NCBI GenBank assembly: GCA_023489275.1
Contig: JAMDDD010000023.1
Span: forward strand, 1-33,616
Direction: 5' to 3'
DNA: 33,616 nt
Source of the DNA: Actinomycetota bacterium
Lineage (GTDB): Bacteria; Actinomycetota; Thermoleophilia; BMS3ABIN01
Below, piece by piece: positions 1 through 8,751 of the stretch (positions within the stretch are counted from its first letter, which is position 1; every line of letters starts with the position of its first letter). Below the pieces are notes generated by a model. That model had not been told where the DNA came from. It did not search any database and worked only from the letters and a program-made list of their open reading frames with translations. The translations under genes were made by a program, and so were the position numbers.

Positions 1-173
1 TATGTTTCCATAAACTCTATCAATGTCTTGGGACCGTTCACGGCACTGCCTCCTGTTCGGTGAATCTGCTTACAAACAGAAGATATCAGCCGGGTCGGAC
101 GGAACCTGAGCTAATAGGATGAGCAGTTTTTTTTAATTTCTTTTTAAGTGATGCTAATGATGCCCTTGTTGCC

Positions 174-1520
174 TTGAGCATTCTTGGGGGCGCAATATCC
201 GTTGTTTTAATTTTCATTATTGGTAAATCAATTTTTAACCGAGAAGTAGGAATTACTGCTGCCATCTTGCTTCTCTTTTCTCCCCTTGTTTGGTCTTATG
301 CAGAAATATCACTTTCATATGAAGTCGAAATGCCCCTGGTTTTGGCATCAGTGTGGTTTTTATATCAGATGTACTATCATCGTCGTTACTCTGTGGCAAC
401 CGCCATTCTGATAGGGCTGGCCGCCGGCGTTCGGGAAGATTTTCTGCTTTTTCTGGGACCATTTTTTATTGTTGCAAGCATCAGGATAGGTGGTCGATCC
501 ATGCTACTTTCCTGGCTTGCTATATTAGCAGCGATTTTAACGTGGTTAATCCCAATTACGCATTCTGTAGGTTCTTTTACGAACCTGCGCTATCTCTATT
601 CTCAACAGTTTAATATTGCGATTCGTCCAACTTCTTTCCTGGCAATTGGTTATCACGCGTTAATTAATAATGGCAAGGAAATATTCAAGGATATCTTGTG
701 GTTTTTAGGATTGACGACAATCGTACTAGCCCTGGCCGTAATTCAATTTTTTAAAAAATCAAACATCCGGGGTCAAGCTGGAGCTGGACTGCGTGCATTA
801 TTTATCATGCTTCTAACAGTACCTGCCTTTTTCTATTTTCTCTTGTTTCAAACTGAGCAACCGAGTTTTATCGTGTCATATCTGGCCCCGTTTATGCTGG
901 TTGTGGCTTATCTAGTAGTCCTAATGGTCACAAACTTAACAATGAAAGTAACTTTTGCCCACCGCAATGGCGGCCGTAATGTTTTTGGCATGGTTCTCGC
1001 TGGCCTTTTAGTCATTATTTCGTTAACAAACTCGTATCTTTTTTTACATGGTTTGGGTCAAGGTAACTCGATGTTCTTTCGAGACAGTTTGCGGGGATTC
1101 CAGAATTCTGAGACTAGGACGCGTGCGCTTTTAAATGTGGTGAAACAATTTGATCCTAATAAAACAGTCATTATTTGTAAACGCACTGACAGTTCTGAAG
1201 ATTTAGATTGGCGACGATTAATGTATTACCTCCCGGATTACCGAGTCGTAGGTTTAGTAACGGATGAACCTCTGTTGAACCGCCGCGAATACCATGATGC
1301 CCAGCATCATGAGGCAAGTCTCCACCAGCAAGCAGATGTGGTCTTGTCGTCCGGCATGGAACAAGCGCTTTTTATTGATATTGCACCCGATGGCCAGCAA
1401 GCTCCATCAAGATTTATTTCCTTTTCACAAGACAAAACTATCAAACCGATAATCGTGGTGAACATTACAAATAAAAAGAAACTCGTTTCTGGGTCATATC
1501 TTTTAAGGATCGGCGTATGA
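174..1520 (+). CDS. N-terminally truncated GT-C type membrane glycosyltransferase (possible pseudogene)
   Basis: A polytopic membrane protein resembling GT39/PMT-type glycosyltransferases, which transfer sugars from polyprenyl-phosphate donors outside the membrane. About eight hydrophobic segments fill residues 1-290, followed by a roughly 130-residue soluble tail. The segment around residues 80-95 (GLAAGVREDFLLF) is like these families. The frame is open from 123, just after a TGA at 120-122; TTG 174 is the first usable start and has no Shine-Dalgarno. The codons between 123 and 174 already read like the middle of such a protein (FFLSDANDALVAL), so the usual first helix and catalytic acidic loop, about 80-100 residues, are missing. 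Bases 1-122 do not supply them in any frame I read. The gene is more AT-rich than the rest of the window. It may be a rearranged remnant of the polysaccharide locus. The family call is moderately sure; function is doubtful. Confidence 0.6.
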   Translation: MSILGGAISVVLIFIIGKSIFNREVGITAAILLLFSPLVWSYAEISLSYEVEMPLVLASVWFLYQMYYHRRYSVATAILIGLAAGVREDFLLFLGPFFIVASIRIGGRSMLLSWLAILAAILTWLIPITHSVGSFTNLRYLYSQQFNIAIRPTSFLAIGYHALINNGKEIFKDILWFLGLTTIVLALAVIQFFKKSNIRGQAGAGLRALFIMLLTVPAFFYFLLFQTEQPSFIVSYLAPFMLVVAYLVVLMVTNLTMKVTFAHRNGGRNVFGMVLAGLLVIISLTNSYLFLHGLGQGNSMFFRDSLRGFQNSETRTRALLNVVKQFDPNKTVIICKRTDSSEDLDWRRLMYYLPDYRVVGLVTDEPLLNRREYHDAQHHEASLHQQADVVLSSGMEQALFIDIAPDGQQAPSRFISFSQDKTIKPIIVVNITNKKKLVSGSYLLRIGV

Positions 1521-1572
1521 AGCTCGGGGGAGTTTTTTGAATTGATTCCTTTAACGACAGAAATGATGCGAC

Positions 1573-1595
1573 TGAAGCGGCGCAGAACCGCTTCA
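1573..1595. terminator. 8-bp hairpin between convergent genes
   Basis: TGAAGCGG (1573-1580) and CCGCTTCA (1588-1595) form a perfect 8-bp stem with a 7-base loop. It lies between the ends of the truncated glycosyltransferase (+) and the Rrf2 gene (-). There is no U-run on either side, so a role in termination is only suggested by position. Confidence 0.3.
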
Positions 1596-1684
1596 GCCAA
1601 CATCAATGGGGAAGGATGTGCCGTTAATTCTTATTCTGACATTGCTTGCCCGGTAGCCATGGCCTGCCGTTCAGCCAAAGCGCA

Positions 1685-2161
1685 TCAGGCAGGAACTTTC
1701 TCCCGGGCGCGGCTCGTTCGGCTGTATTGCCATCCCTTGGAAGACCCGTGCCCCTGCGATGCTTCCAGGATCAGGTCCGCGAAAGTTGTTTCTTCCAGGT
1801 GCTCAATCAGGGATTCCTGGATCCGGTTTAAAAAAGGATAAGCTGGACAGAAATCGTCCCGGTGGCACTCGCCCTGCTCCCTCAGGCAGCGGCTGATCAT
1901 GATTGGCTCTTCGATTGCCTCGATCACCTCGCGCAGATTGATATTATCGGGCCGACGGGACAACATGACGCCGCCCTGATTGCCCCTTAGCGTCCGGACG
2001 ATACCGGCGCGGGCCAGCGTGCGCATGATTGTCGGAAGGTATTTCTCCGGTATCTCCTGTTGGGAAGCGACCTCTTTGGTTTGGACGACGCTTCCTTCCT
2101 CTTGCGCCGACAGGTGCAAGATGGCCCTGATTGCATAATCTGCCTGTCTGGTAAGCTGCAT
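1685..2161 (-). CDS. Rrf2/IscR-family transcriptional regulator with Fe-S type cysteines
   Basis: A 158-residue winged-helix DNA-binding regulator. The N-terminus (MQLTRQADYAIRAILHL) is the standard Rrf2 start, the recognition helix and wing span about residues 27-65, and three cysteines sit at 92, 99 and 105. This is almost the spacing of the 2Fe-2S ligands in IscR, so the protein probably senses iron-sulfur status, redox or NO. A basic tail of about 20 residues follows the usual end of the family. The ATG at 2161 is well supported by GGAGGTGA just upstream. No isc or suf genes are nearby, so its targets cannot be read from context. It may autoregulate, and a predicted folded leader lies about 60 bases upstream of the start. 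The two ligase-like genes upstream read the same way but are separated by about 400 bases, so co-transcription is uncertain. Confidence 0.88.
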   Translation of the reverse strand: MQLTRQADYAIRAILHLSAQEEGSVVQTKEVASQQEIPEKYLPTIMRTLARAGIVRTLRGNQGGVMLSRRPDNINLREVIEAIEEPIMISRCLREQGECHRDDFCPAYPFLNRIQESLIEHLEETTFADLILEASQGHGSSKGWQYSRTSRAREKVPA

Positions 2162-2223
2162 CTGTCACCTCCTCAGTTGATGGAACTGATGCCGGCTGGA
2201 CAGTAAAGAAAAAACCGGCCATT

Positions 2224-2307
2224 GGTTAAAACTTATGCCAGGAGCATAACGGCGGCAGGGCGTCGCTACCATCGGGGAAACCCCCTATTTTTGTTACCGT
2301 TTTAACT
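2224..2307 (-). ncRNA. Candidate structured leader RNA upstream of the Rrf2 gene
   Basis: About 84 bases are closed by a 9-bp stem: GGTTAAAAC (2224-2232) pairs with GTTTTAACT (2299-2307), with one G-U pair if read on the plus strand and an A-C mismatch at that position if read on the minus strand. Inside are a perfect 6-bp hairpin (2233-2238 with 2244-2249) and a GGGG/CCCC hairpin with a 3-base loop (2274-2284). Read on the minus strand it would lie in the Rrf2 mRNA leader, ending 62 bases before the start codon. I could not match it to a riboswitch class I know. The strand is inferred from the downstream gene. Confidence 0.35.
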
Positions 2308-2399
2308 TATTTTAGCGAAATAGTTCTGTATGGGGCTGGATTCGCCGGCAAAGAAATGATTCAAATTGAACCGTTGAGCAATTGAAAAATGTCAATCGA

Positions 2400-2437
2400 G
2401 CGGAGCGAAGGGATCTGCTTTTAATGGACCCTTCGGG
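2400..2437. repeat. Possible dispersed palindromic element
   Basis: CGAAGGG (2406-2412) and CCCTTCG (2429-2435) form a 7-bp inverted repeat next to a GAGCGGAGCGAAGGG string typical of small dispersed intergenic palindromes in bacterial genomes. It lies in the 413-base gap between the Rrf2 gene and the ligase-like gene. Apart from the folded element at 2224-2307 I see no gene in that gap. Only one copy is in the window, so the repeat call rests on its look. Confidence 0.25.
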
Positions 2438-2574
2438 TTATGGAGCCGGTGCTGAGCGCTGGCGGAACATTCCCCGGGCTGACGTTCAGGCGGCCACGAG
2501 CAAACCGCAGGATCGTTTGGCGGATGACGGCGGATGCCAAAACAGCTGAATCCGGCGCCGCCTCCAGCAGTATT

Positions 2575-3909
2575 TTATTGCACGGCAAACCGGCTGAGCC
2601 AGTCGGCTGATCGCTCCCCGGCCCCGGAAAACCAGGGATTCGATATCCCACGAAGAATACCAGCAGTCAACCAGAAGATAACGAAGACCGGCCACCATGA
2701 AAAACCGTCAAATGTAATTATATTCAGGCAAATTCCGGCCATAGCAGTCATCGCCGCCATCAGCCATGCGCGGTTTGATCCGGATCTGATTACCGCGATG
2801 ATGCTCTGGCCAAACAGGGCGGCGAGGAAGAGAAACAACAGCAGCAAACCGGCATATCCTTGCTCCAAGATAAAGCTGAGGTAAAAATTATCGATGGGCA
2901 TGGTTCTGCCGCTGGCGAGATAAGCCCTGACGCCGGGATTAATCTGTGCCAGGAATGCCGGACCCGATCCCCAGCCAACGCCAAGAGTTCTTGTTTTTTC
3001 AATGCCCTGGATAGTGGCGGTCCACCGGTACGTCCGCTCATTGACGCTGTCAAACAGCCGGTACCTGACGGATTCCGAAAGGGGCTGAAAAAAAACAATT
3101 CCAGAAATAGCCAGCACAATGATCAGGCCGGCCATTGGCATTAATAAATATTTATGACGTTTTACCAGCGCCCAGATAGCAAAGATTACGCCGAAGCAAA
3201 CAACAATCAGCAGACTGGATTTGGAGATGGAAAGGAGGATCGCCACCAGTTCCAGGCCGATGGCTCCGATCCCGAAGAACCGCTCGCGGCGGCTGCCGCT
3301 GACAATATAGAGCATAACGGTGAACGGGATTGTAAATACCAAAAAAGTGCCAAAAACAGCTGGATGCAGCAGCGTGGAAGCGATCCGGTGGATGCCGCTG
3401 TGATCGGGGGTCGGCGTCATGTAAAGGTCAAAGAGGTCACTCTTGAGAAAAAGCCGCTCCAGCAAACCAATCACGGACGTGAGGGCGCCAAGCCCGGCGA
3501 TCACCAGAATGATTATCCGGAAGTATTTTGGCCTGACGACAACGATTGAGGTCAGATAATAAACACCGGCGCCCAGAAGGAAATATTCCAGCGTCACCAG
3601 CTGAAAGTTTCTCAGGAAGAGATATCCGAGCAGCGCGATGGCGGCGGCATCCAGAAATCCAAACTCGCGGTTGTGAGCGGACCCAATGACATTGGTCAGA
3701 ATCGCGATAACAAGGAACGGAAGCGGGATCAAAATAGTTGACAGCGCCGTATCCCCCTTCATCATCAGGAGGTTGGGCATCAGCAGCGCCGCCGCCGCCA
3801 GCCCCGCCAGCACCGCAAAGGTGGCGAATGGCAGTTGCAGGGCTGCCCAAAGGGCTTTCAAGAAAGATCTTTCTCCCGCGAAGGAATTATCCAGATGCGA
3901 AACGCTCAT
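2575..3909 (-). CDS. O-antigen ligase/polymerase-like membrane protein (Wzy_C family)
   Basis: A protein of about 444 residues with some ten or more hydrophobic helices. A large periplasmic-type loop holds RTYRWTATIQGIEK followed by IDNFYLSFILEQGYAG, the arginine-rich and (H/D)N...E.G motifs of the WaaL/Wzy_C family. Such proteins join or polymerise lipid-linked glycans outside the membrane. It is clearly related to the protein at 17589-18926: both share STLLHP.VFG.FL, IDN-YL...E.G.AG and a closing TFD...WW...FW...AG block. I chose ATG 3909 over TTG 3918; neither has a clear ribosome binding site. It follows the related gene at 3943-5469 by 33 bases and is probably co-transcribed with it. Whether it acts as ligase or polymerase cannot be told from sequence. 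Confidence 0.82.
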   Translation of the reverse strand: MSVSHLDNSFAGERSFLKALWAALQLPFATFAVLAGLAAAALLMPNLLMMKGDTALSTILIPLPFLVIAILTNVIGSAHNREFGFLDAAAIALLGYLFLRNFQLVTLEYFLLGAGVYYLTSIVVVRPKYFRIIILVIAGLGALTSVIGLLERLFLKSDLFDLYMTPTPDHSGIHRIASTLLHPAVFGTFLVFTIPFTVMLYIVSGSRRERFFGIGAIGLELVAILLSISKSSLLIVVCFGVIFAIWALVKRHKYLLMPMAGLIIVLAISGIVFFQPLSESVRYRLFDSVNERTYRWTATIQGIEKTRTLGVGWGSGPAFLAQINPGVRAYLASGRTMPIDNFYLSFILEQGYAGLLLLFLFLAALFGQSIIAVIRSGSNRAWLMAAMTAMAGICLNIITFDGFSWWPVFVIFWLTAGILRGISNPWFSGAGERSADWLSRFAVQ

Positions 3910-3942
3910 TGAATCCAAGTAGCTTTTGCCCCTGCGGCATGT

Positions 3943-5469
3943 TTACGCCAGGTCATTTACCGGATACCAGCCGACCAATATTCCCGAAAAGAAGAAAAAA
4001 GGAAGAGTCAAAGCAACCATATTCCAATCCCAATCAAATGATGAGTGAATTAAATATATAGTTGCCATTGACAATAAAGCGCCGGCCAACCCCCCGTGCC
4101 AATGTTTTCTGATCTTTCTAAAATTATTCGTTGCCAGTATTAAAGTTAAACACAGAAATGAACCGGCGAGGACAATTCCAACCAGGCCCAGCTCACTTAA
4201 AATATCAAATTCAGCTCCGTGCGCCTGTTTGGCGAATGCGACGCCCTGATGCCTTTGCGTTAAGTGTATCAAAGGAAAAGTCTGCGCGCCCAGCCCGATA
4301 ACAGGATGTTCTTTCCAGCTCCTGATTGCCTCTTGCCATAATTGCCATCGAACCGTAGAACTTATTTCCAGCAGGCGGTCAGCGCCTGTCTCAGTTGGTT
4401 TCGAAGAAGAAAATGCGTGCCATTCCTGAATCAGCCATCCCCCAAGCGATGATTTCGAACTGACAAAAAAGCTTGCATAGATCAAAGTAAGAGCCAAAAG
4501 GAGTACCAGCACCAGCGCACCCGCAACATTTTTTTTCTGTTGGGAAATACGGCAGCGAGATTCTGCCAGAAATACAGGGATAAATGTTACGATGACAAAA
4601 GCAACCGCTAGCAACATGTAAAGACGGAGCGATTCTGCCGACTGGTTTTTTATGGCAAAGGAAGCGCTGGGATGCATCAGTCCGGACTGCGTGTTGCTCC
4701 ACCAGCAGATGAGGAGTGCCGGCATACCGATCAGGGCCAAGATGCTCAGGCTGCGCAATCTTAGAGGCACGAAAGCGAAATAAATCACGATGCCGGCAAA
4801 CAGAGCGAGGAACGCGCCTCTGGAGAGAGTGAAAAAAAGGCTAAGGAGCAAGATTAAAGCCGACAAGGTGGCAAATAACCGGGCTGCAAAAGGCGATCGC
4901 GGGCTGGCGGCAAAATATAGCGCTATAATGAAAGCCATCGCCATTAAGAGACCCAGCGCATTCGTATAGCCCAGGGGTATCGACGTGCGGCCAAGTCCGC
5001 TGGGGTCAATGATGTCCGATGGAAAAAGTTTGACTCCCAGCGAATAAAGCCCCGCGGCAACAGAGGCAGCCAGGAACATCCAGGTGGCTATGTTTCTGGC
5101 CAGATTGCTCATTCCGGCAATCAGCCCCAAAGCGAAGACGGCCAGATATCCGCCGGTTCGATTAAACCCGTTCCAGGTCAAGTCACCCGAGATGCTCCAG
5201 AAAATGGAGATACCACTCCAAAGCCAAAACAAGCTCAAAAGCGCCACCGTGACCATGGGCCAACCTCTTTTGATGAAAATCTTTCTGGGATTGGACCATG
5301 CCAAAAAGGCCAGTAAAAGCCAAGCACCGATCACGTCCAGAGTCATTGGACCTAAAAAATACGCGCCGTTGAAGAAGATTGAAAAAGCTTCTAATATCAG
5401 CAGCAGAATTGTGGCAACAGTTATTGGCGCGGGTTTTGTCAGGCGGATTCGAATACCTGGCGTTTCCAT
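3943..5469 (-). CDS. O-antigen ligase/polymerase-like membrane protein (Wzy_C family)
   Basis: A polytopic membrane protein of about 508 residues. The Wzy_C signature is clear: VRWQLWQEAIRSWKEHPVIG, then a loop ending in AHGAEFDILSELGLVG, which holds the conserved His and Glu. It would act on undecaprenyl-linked glycans on the outer face of the membrane. It differs in sequence from the neighbour at 2575-3909, so the two are not a recent duplication. The frame is open to TTG 5496, which has no ribosome binding site. ATG 5469, nine bases after a GGA, is preferred. It is transcribed away from the main polysaccharide operon; the AT-rich gap 5497-5572 probably holds promoters for both directions. 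Confidence 0.85.
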   Translation of the reverse strand: METPGIRIRLTKPAPITVATILLLILEAFSIFFNGAYFLGPMTLDVIGAWLLLAFLAWSNPRKIFIKRGWPMVTVALLSLFWLWSGISIFWSISGDLTWNGFNRTGGYLAVFALGLIAGMSNLARNIATWMFLAASVAAGLYSLGVKLFPSDIIDPSGLGRTSIPLGYTNALGLLMAMAFIIALYFAASPRSPFAARLFATLSALILLLSLFFTLSRGAFLALFAGIVIYFAFVPLRLRSLSILALIGMPALLICWWSNTQSGLMHPSASFAIKNQSAESLRLYMLLAVAFVIVTFIPVFLAESRCRISQQKKNVAGALVLVLLLALTLIYASFFVSSKSSLGGWLIQEWHAFSSSKPTETGADRLLEISSTVRWQLWQEAIRSWKEHPVIGLGAQTFPLIHLTQRHQGVAFAKQAHGAEFDILSELGLVGIVLAGSFLCLTLILATNNFRKIRKHWHGGLAGALLSMATIYLIHSSFDWDWNMVALTLPFFFFSGILVGWYPVNDLA

Positions 5470-5490
5470 CGAAGATGTTCCAGTTCCGTT

Positions 5491-5519
5491 TTGCAAGATT
5501 TAATAATAATATATAAAAT
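5491..5519 (+). promoter_or_regulatory. Putative sigma70-type promoter of the polysaccharide operon
   Basis: TTGCAA (5491-5496), a 17-base spacer and TAAAAT (5514-5519) lie about 54 bases before the first gene of the plus-strand operon, in a very AT-rich gap between divergent genes. The match to consensus is 4/6 and 5/6. The minus-strand ligase gene probably uses the same gap. Confidence 0.4.
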
Positions 5520-5572
5520 CATGCCGTCGGAACGCCTGCGAATCCCTATACCTTTGTGAGGTTCCTTTAACC

Positions 5573-7153
5573 ATGGACATTACTCCTTCAAGAGGAGCTA
5601 AAGAATTTCGCGAACAGGTAGGGGTAATATGGCGCCACAAATGGCTGGTGCTTCTATCGGTGGTAATAATCACAACGGTTGCCACCGGCGCCACCGTACT
5701 TTTCAGCACCAAGCAATACCAATCGTCGACGGAAATTCTTCAGCAAGACTCCGGTTTGGACCGGGCATTGCTTGGGTCCACTATGTTTCAAAATCCAGGT
5801 GACGACCCCGAGCGATACATGGATACTGCTGCCGAGCTGGTAGTGTCGCCGCAAGTGAATGCCGCTGTTTCAAAGGAGTTGGGAGGCAGGCTAAAAGGCA
5901 AGGATCCGTCTTCAATGGTTAGCGTGAGCGTCATTAACCAGGCAGATATCCTCAAGATCACGGCCACTGACCATGATCCGCAGCTTGCCTCGGATGTGGC
6001 CAACAGCTACGCGAATAATTACGTCTCCTGGCGCCAGCAGACTGATACTGGCATTCTGCAACAGGCAGAAGCACCGATACAGGCACAGCTTTCCAACATG
6101 ACCCCTGACAATCAACAGGGTTCTACCTATAACGATCTCAATAATAAATTGCAGACTCTGAAAATGCTGCAGACAATTCAAACAGGCAACTTACAAATTG
6201 TCAACAAAGCCGTGCCTGCTGCGAGTCCTTCATCGCCGCGGCCGACGCGTACCGGCATTCTGGCCTTTTTTTCCAGTTTGGTATTTGCGTTCGGGGCGGT
6301 GTTTACAGTTGAGATGACTGACAAACGGATTCGGAAATCTGATGAAATCACAGCCCGGGTGGATAAACCGATTCTGGCCTCAATTCCATTTCTCCGTTCT
6401 GCCGACCGCCAGCTCGAGACATTGTCGAATCCTGCCGGGCCTGCTTCCGAAGCCTACCGCATTTTGAAAACAAATCTCAGTTATTTGGAGCCCGACAGTG
6501 AAATCAAATCTATTATGGTCAGCAGTTCAGAACCCCATGATGGAAAATCCACCACCATAGCCAATCTGGCGGTTACGCTTGCCCGCGGTGGGAAAAAAAT
6601 AATCGTTATCGAAGGCGATCTTCGCCGTCCCACTCTCGCTGACTATCTTGACCTAAAAAATTCCGTGGGAGTCACAAATGTCATTTCCGGCAATTCCAGC
6701 CTGAGAGAATCCTTGCAGATGATTGAAGCCCGGGAGCTCTCAAATCAAAGCACGAACGATGATTTTGAAGCTGATCAATTATTTGGTCAGTTGAATGGCA
6801 CCAAACCCATATATTGCGTTACCTCGGGGCCGATCCCGCCGAATCCGGGTGAAATGGTTGCTTCTGAAAAAATGTCCGTCATTATTGATGAAGCCGTCGG
6901 TTATGCGGACATCGTCCTGGTCGATGCGCCACCGCTCCTGGCGGCGGCAGACGCGACTAGTATCGCTTCCAAGGTTGATGGCGCTATTCTGGTTGTGAAG
7001 CTGGATTCGACGGCAAAAAAGTCTTTGAACGTGATTAATGATTTTATATCAACAGTTCCTTGTAAGGTCCTTGGCATCGTAGTCACTAATGCGCCCGGAT
7101 TTAATTCTTATAAAAAGGGCTATGGATATTATGATGTCTATAACTATCGATGA
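5573..7153 (+). CDS. Wzz chain-length domain fused to BY-kinase (tyrosine autokinase)
   Basis: A 526-residue fusion that controls polysaccharide assembly. The N-terminal Wzz-type membrane domain has helices at about 22-43 and 227-245 around an extracytoplasmic loop. The cytoplasmic BY-kinase domain has Walker A at about 318-327 (SSEPHDGKST), Walker A' at 344-352 (VIEGDLRRP) and Walker B at 447-453 (VLVDAPP). The tail is a tyrosine cluster (YKKGYGYYDVYNY, about 513-525), the usual autophosphorylation site. The fused layout is like Wzc and actinobacterial homologues rather than the split pair of Bacillota. The loop is short and lacks the long coiled coil of Wzc. The first Walker A' acidic residue is Glu where Asp is usual. 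ATG 5573 follows GAGG by 11 bases. It is the first gene of the plus-strand operon. Confidence 0.92.
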   Translation: MDITPSRGAKEFREQVGVIWRHKWLVLLSVVIITTVATGATVLFSTKQYQSSTEILQQDSGLDRALLGSTMFQNPGDDPERYMDTAAELVVSPQVNAAVSKELGGRLKGKDPSSMVSVSVINQADILKITATDHDPQLASDVANSYANNYVSWRQQTDTGILQQAEAPIQAQLSNMTPDNQQGSTYNDLNNKLQTLKMLQTIQTGNLQIVNKAVPAASPSSPRPTRTGILAFFSSLVFAFGAVFTVEMTDKRIRKSDEITARVDKPILASIPFLRSADRQLETLSNPAGPASEAYRILKTNLSYLEPDSEIKSIMVSSSEPHDGKSTTIANLAVTLARGGKKIIVIEGDLRRPTLADYLDLKNSVGVTNVISGNSSLRESLQMIEARELSNQSTNDDFEADQLFGQLNGTKPIYCVTSGPIPPNPGEMVASEKMSVIIDEAVGYADIVLVDAPPLLAAADATSIASKVDGAILVVKLDSTAKKSLNVINDFISTVPCKVLGIVVTNAPGFNSYKKGYGYYDVYNYR

Positions 7154-7178
7154 TTACTGAAATCCTGAATTGCCAAAG

Positions 7179-8738
7179 ATGCCCTCATCCGCTTCAGCCT
7201 CCCGGTTAAGATTTTTTCGTAATACCACTTTTAATGTATCAGGACAAATATTATTACTGCTTGTCAACCTGATTGCAACTCCCGTCTTTTTTAAATATCT
7301 AGGAGCTGACGGTTATGGTTTTTGGGCGCTGGCGCTTGCTTTCAGTGGAACTGCCGGTGGATTGGATATGGGGATGAGTGTTGGCTTGACCCGGGCAATT
7401 CCCGAATTTTTGAGCAAGAAAGACAATGAATCGTTGTCATCGATAACCGCCGCTGTTGTTTTTTTCTATATATTATTTTCGATCGTCGTGGTTGCGGCGG
7501 CTGTCTCGCTGGCGCCGCTTCTGGCGCTTCTTTTCAACACAGGACCGCATGGACGCGGTGAACTTAGAGAGGTCTTTGTATTTGCTTCCTTTATTTTGTC
7601 AATCTCCTGTTTTGCGGGGGTAACCAGCGCGATCCTCCAGGGATTGAACCGTTTTGATCTAAATTCTTATCTATCTACAGGTTCATATCTGGTTTTTGCC
7701 GTTCTGGGAGTGATTTTTTTGGCGGCCGGCTTTGGAATAACTGGATTGGTTCTGGCTTTTTGCATAATGTTTACTTTGCAGATTATATTTGGCGTAATCA
7801 TCATAGCCAGAATTTGTCCTCAAATCAAACCATATCCGCGGCTATGGTTTTCCCGGCACGCATGGTCTTACCTGATCAAATTCGGTTCCCGTTTACAGGT
7901 TAGTAGCCTTAGTGACATTTTTAAGACGCAGGCACCCAAGATGCTAGCGGGTGCTTTTTTCGGCCCGGCTGCCGCCGGTATATATGATTTGGGAAACAGG
8001 TTGGCTAATGCTGGGTGGGTTTTACCGGTTGCTTTTTTACCCGTGATTGTTCCGACGGCATCTGAAGCCGGTGCGCGCGGTGATATCAGGCGGTTACAAA
8101 ATCTCTATATTCAGGGGTCTAAGTGGTTGCTCGCGATCGCTTTGCCGCTGGCGGCCTGTCTGGTTCTTTTCTCGAAGGATTTCCTGAAAATCTGGCTCGG
8201 TCGTGGCCATGAGGAAATTGCTTTTGTGCTCATTTGCCTGGCCCTTGCCAATGTGCTTCATCTGCTAACTGGCGTTGGTACTTTTATCGGCCGTGGCATT
8301 GCCAAGCCAGGTGCGGAAATGAAATATCAGCTGCTGACGCTGTTTTTATATATAACGCTGGTCTACGCTTTGCTGAAAGAGTTTGGATTCTATGGGATTC
8401 CATTGGGGATCGCGGTCGCCTGTGCTTTGGGCTCGATCTACTTCCTATTTGTTTTTTCGCACGTTATTGATGTATCGGTACGGCTTTTCATTAAGCGCAC
8501 AATTCTGCCCCCGGTAGGATTCTTAATCCCAGGTTTGTTGCTCGTCGTGCCGGCAAAAATTGCCCTCCAAGCTCATTTGACGCCTTTTTTGATAATTGTG
8601 ATGATGGGCGGATTGTTCATCGCGGCTTATCTGGCCACAATTGGGTTGTGGTCGGTACGCGCAAACAAAGGCGGCCCGGGCCGGTTGCTTGCTGATGTTC
8701 GGGCGGCAGTAATGGCAGGCAAGACGAATAATATATGA
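7179..8738 (+). CDS. Wzx-type polysaccharide flippase (MOP superfamily)
   Basis: About 519 residues with 12-14 predicted membrane helices and few charged loops. The opening (FRNTTFNVSGQILLLLVNLIATPVFFKYLGADGYGFWAL) is cut here as two recognisable parts, NTTFNVSGQ and LGADGYGFWAL, both typical of lipid-linked oligosaccharide translocases. It would flip undecaprenyl-diphosphate repeat units across the membrane for the Wzy-like proteins encoded beside it. The frame is open from TTG 7170, but ATG 7179 is the more likely start. No good ribosome binding site is visible for either. It follows the BY-kinase gene by 25 bases and precedes another membrane protein by 13, so all three are probably on one transcript. 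Confidence 0.9.
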   Translation: MPSSASASRLRFFRNTTFNVSGQILLLLVNLIATPVFFKYLGADGYGFWALALAFSGTAGGLDMGMSVGLTRAIPEFLSKKDNESLSSITAAVVFFYILFSIVVVAAAVSLAPLLALLFNTGPHGRGELREVFVFASFILSISCFAGVTSAILQGLNRFDLNSYLSTGSYLVFAVLGVIFLAAGFGITGLVLAFCIMFTLQIIFGVIIIARICPQIKPYPRLWFSRHAWSYLIKFGSRLQVSSLSDIFKTQAPKMLAGAFFGPAAAGIYDLGNRLANAGWVLPVAFLPVIVPTASEAGARGDIRRLQNLYIQGSKWLLAIALPLAACLVLFSKDFLKIWLGRGHEEIAFVLICLALANVLHLLTGVGTFIGRGIAKPGAEMKYQLLTLFLYITLVYALLKEFGFYGIPLGIAVACALGSIYFLFVFSHVIDVSVRLFIKRTILPPVGFLIPGLLLVVPAKIALQAHLTPFLIIVMMGGLFIAAYLATIGLWSVRANKGGPGRLLADVRAAVMAGKTNNI

Positions 8739-8751
8739 ATCAACCTTTACT

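Noticed and set aside
1-173. Insertion sequence or transposase remnant explaining the truncated gene
   Set aside because: No terminal repeats, target duplication or transposase-like frame could be seen in this short stretch.
2224-2307. Match of the folded element to a known riboswitch class (c-di-GMP, SAM, fluoride, TPP, ydaO)
   Set aside because: None of the conserved core strings I know for these classes is present, so only an unassigned structure is claimed.
5440-5460. A GGATTCGAATAC string like a tRNA T-loop
   Set aside because: It lies within the ligase-like coding sequence and no cloverleaf can be built around it.
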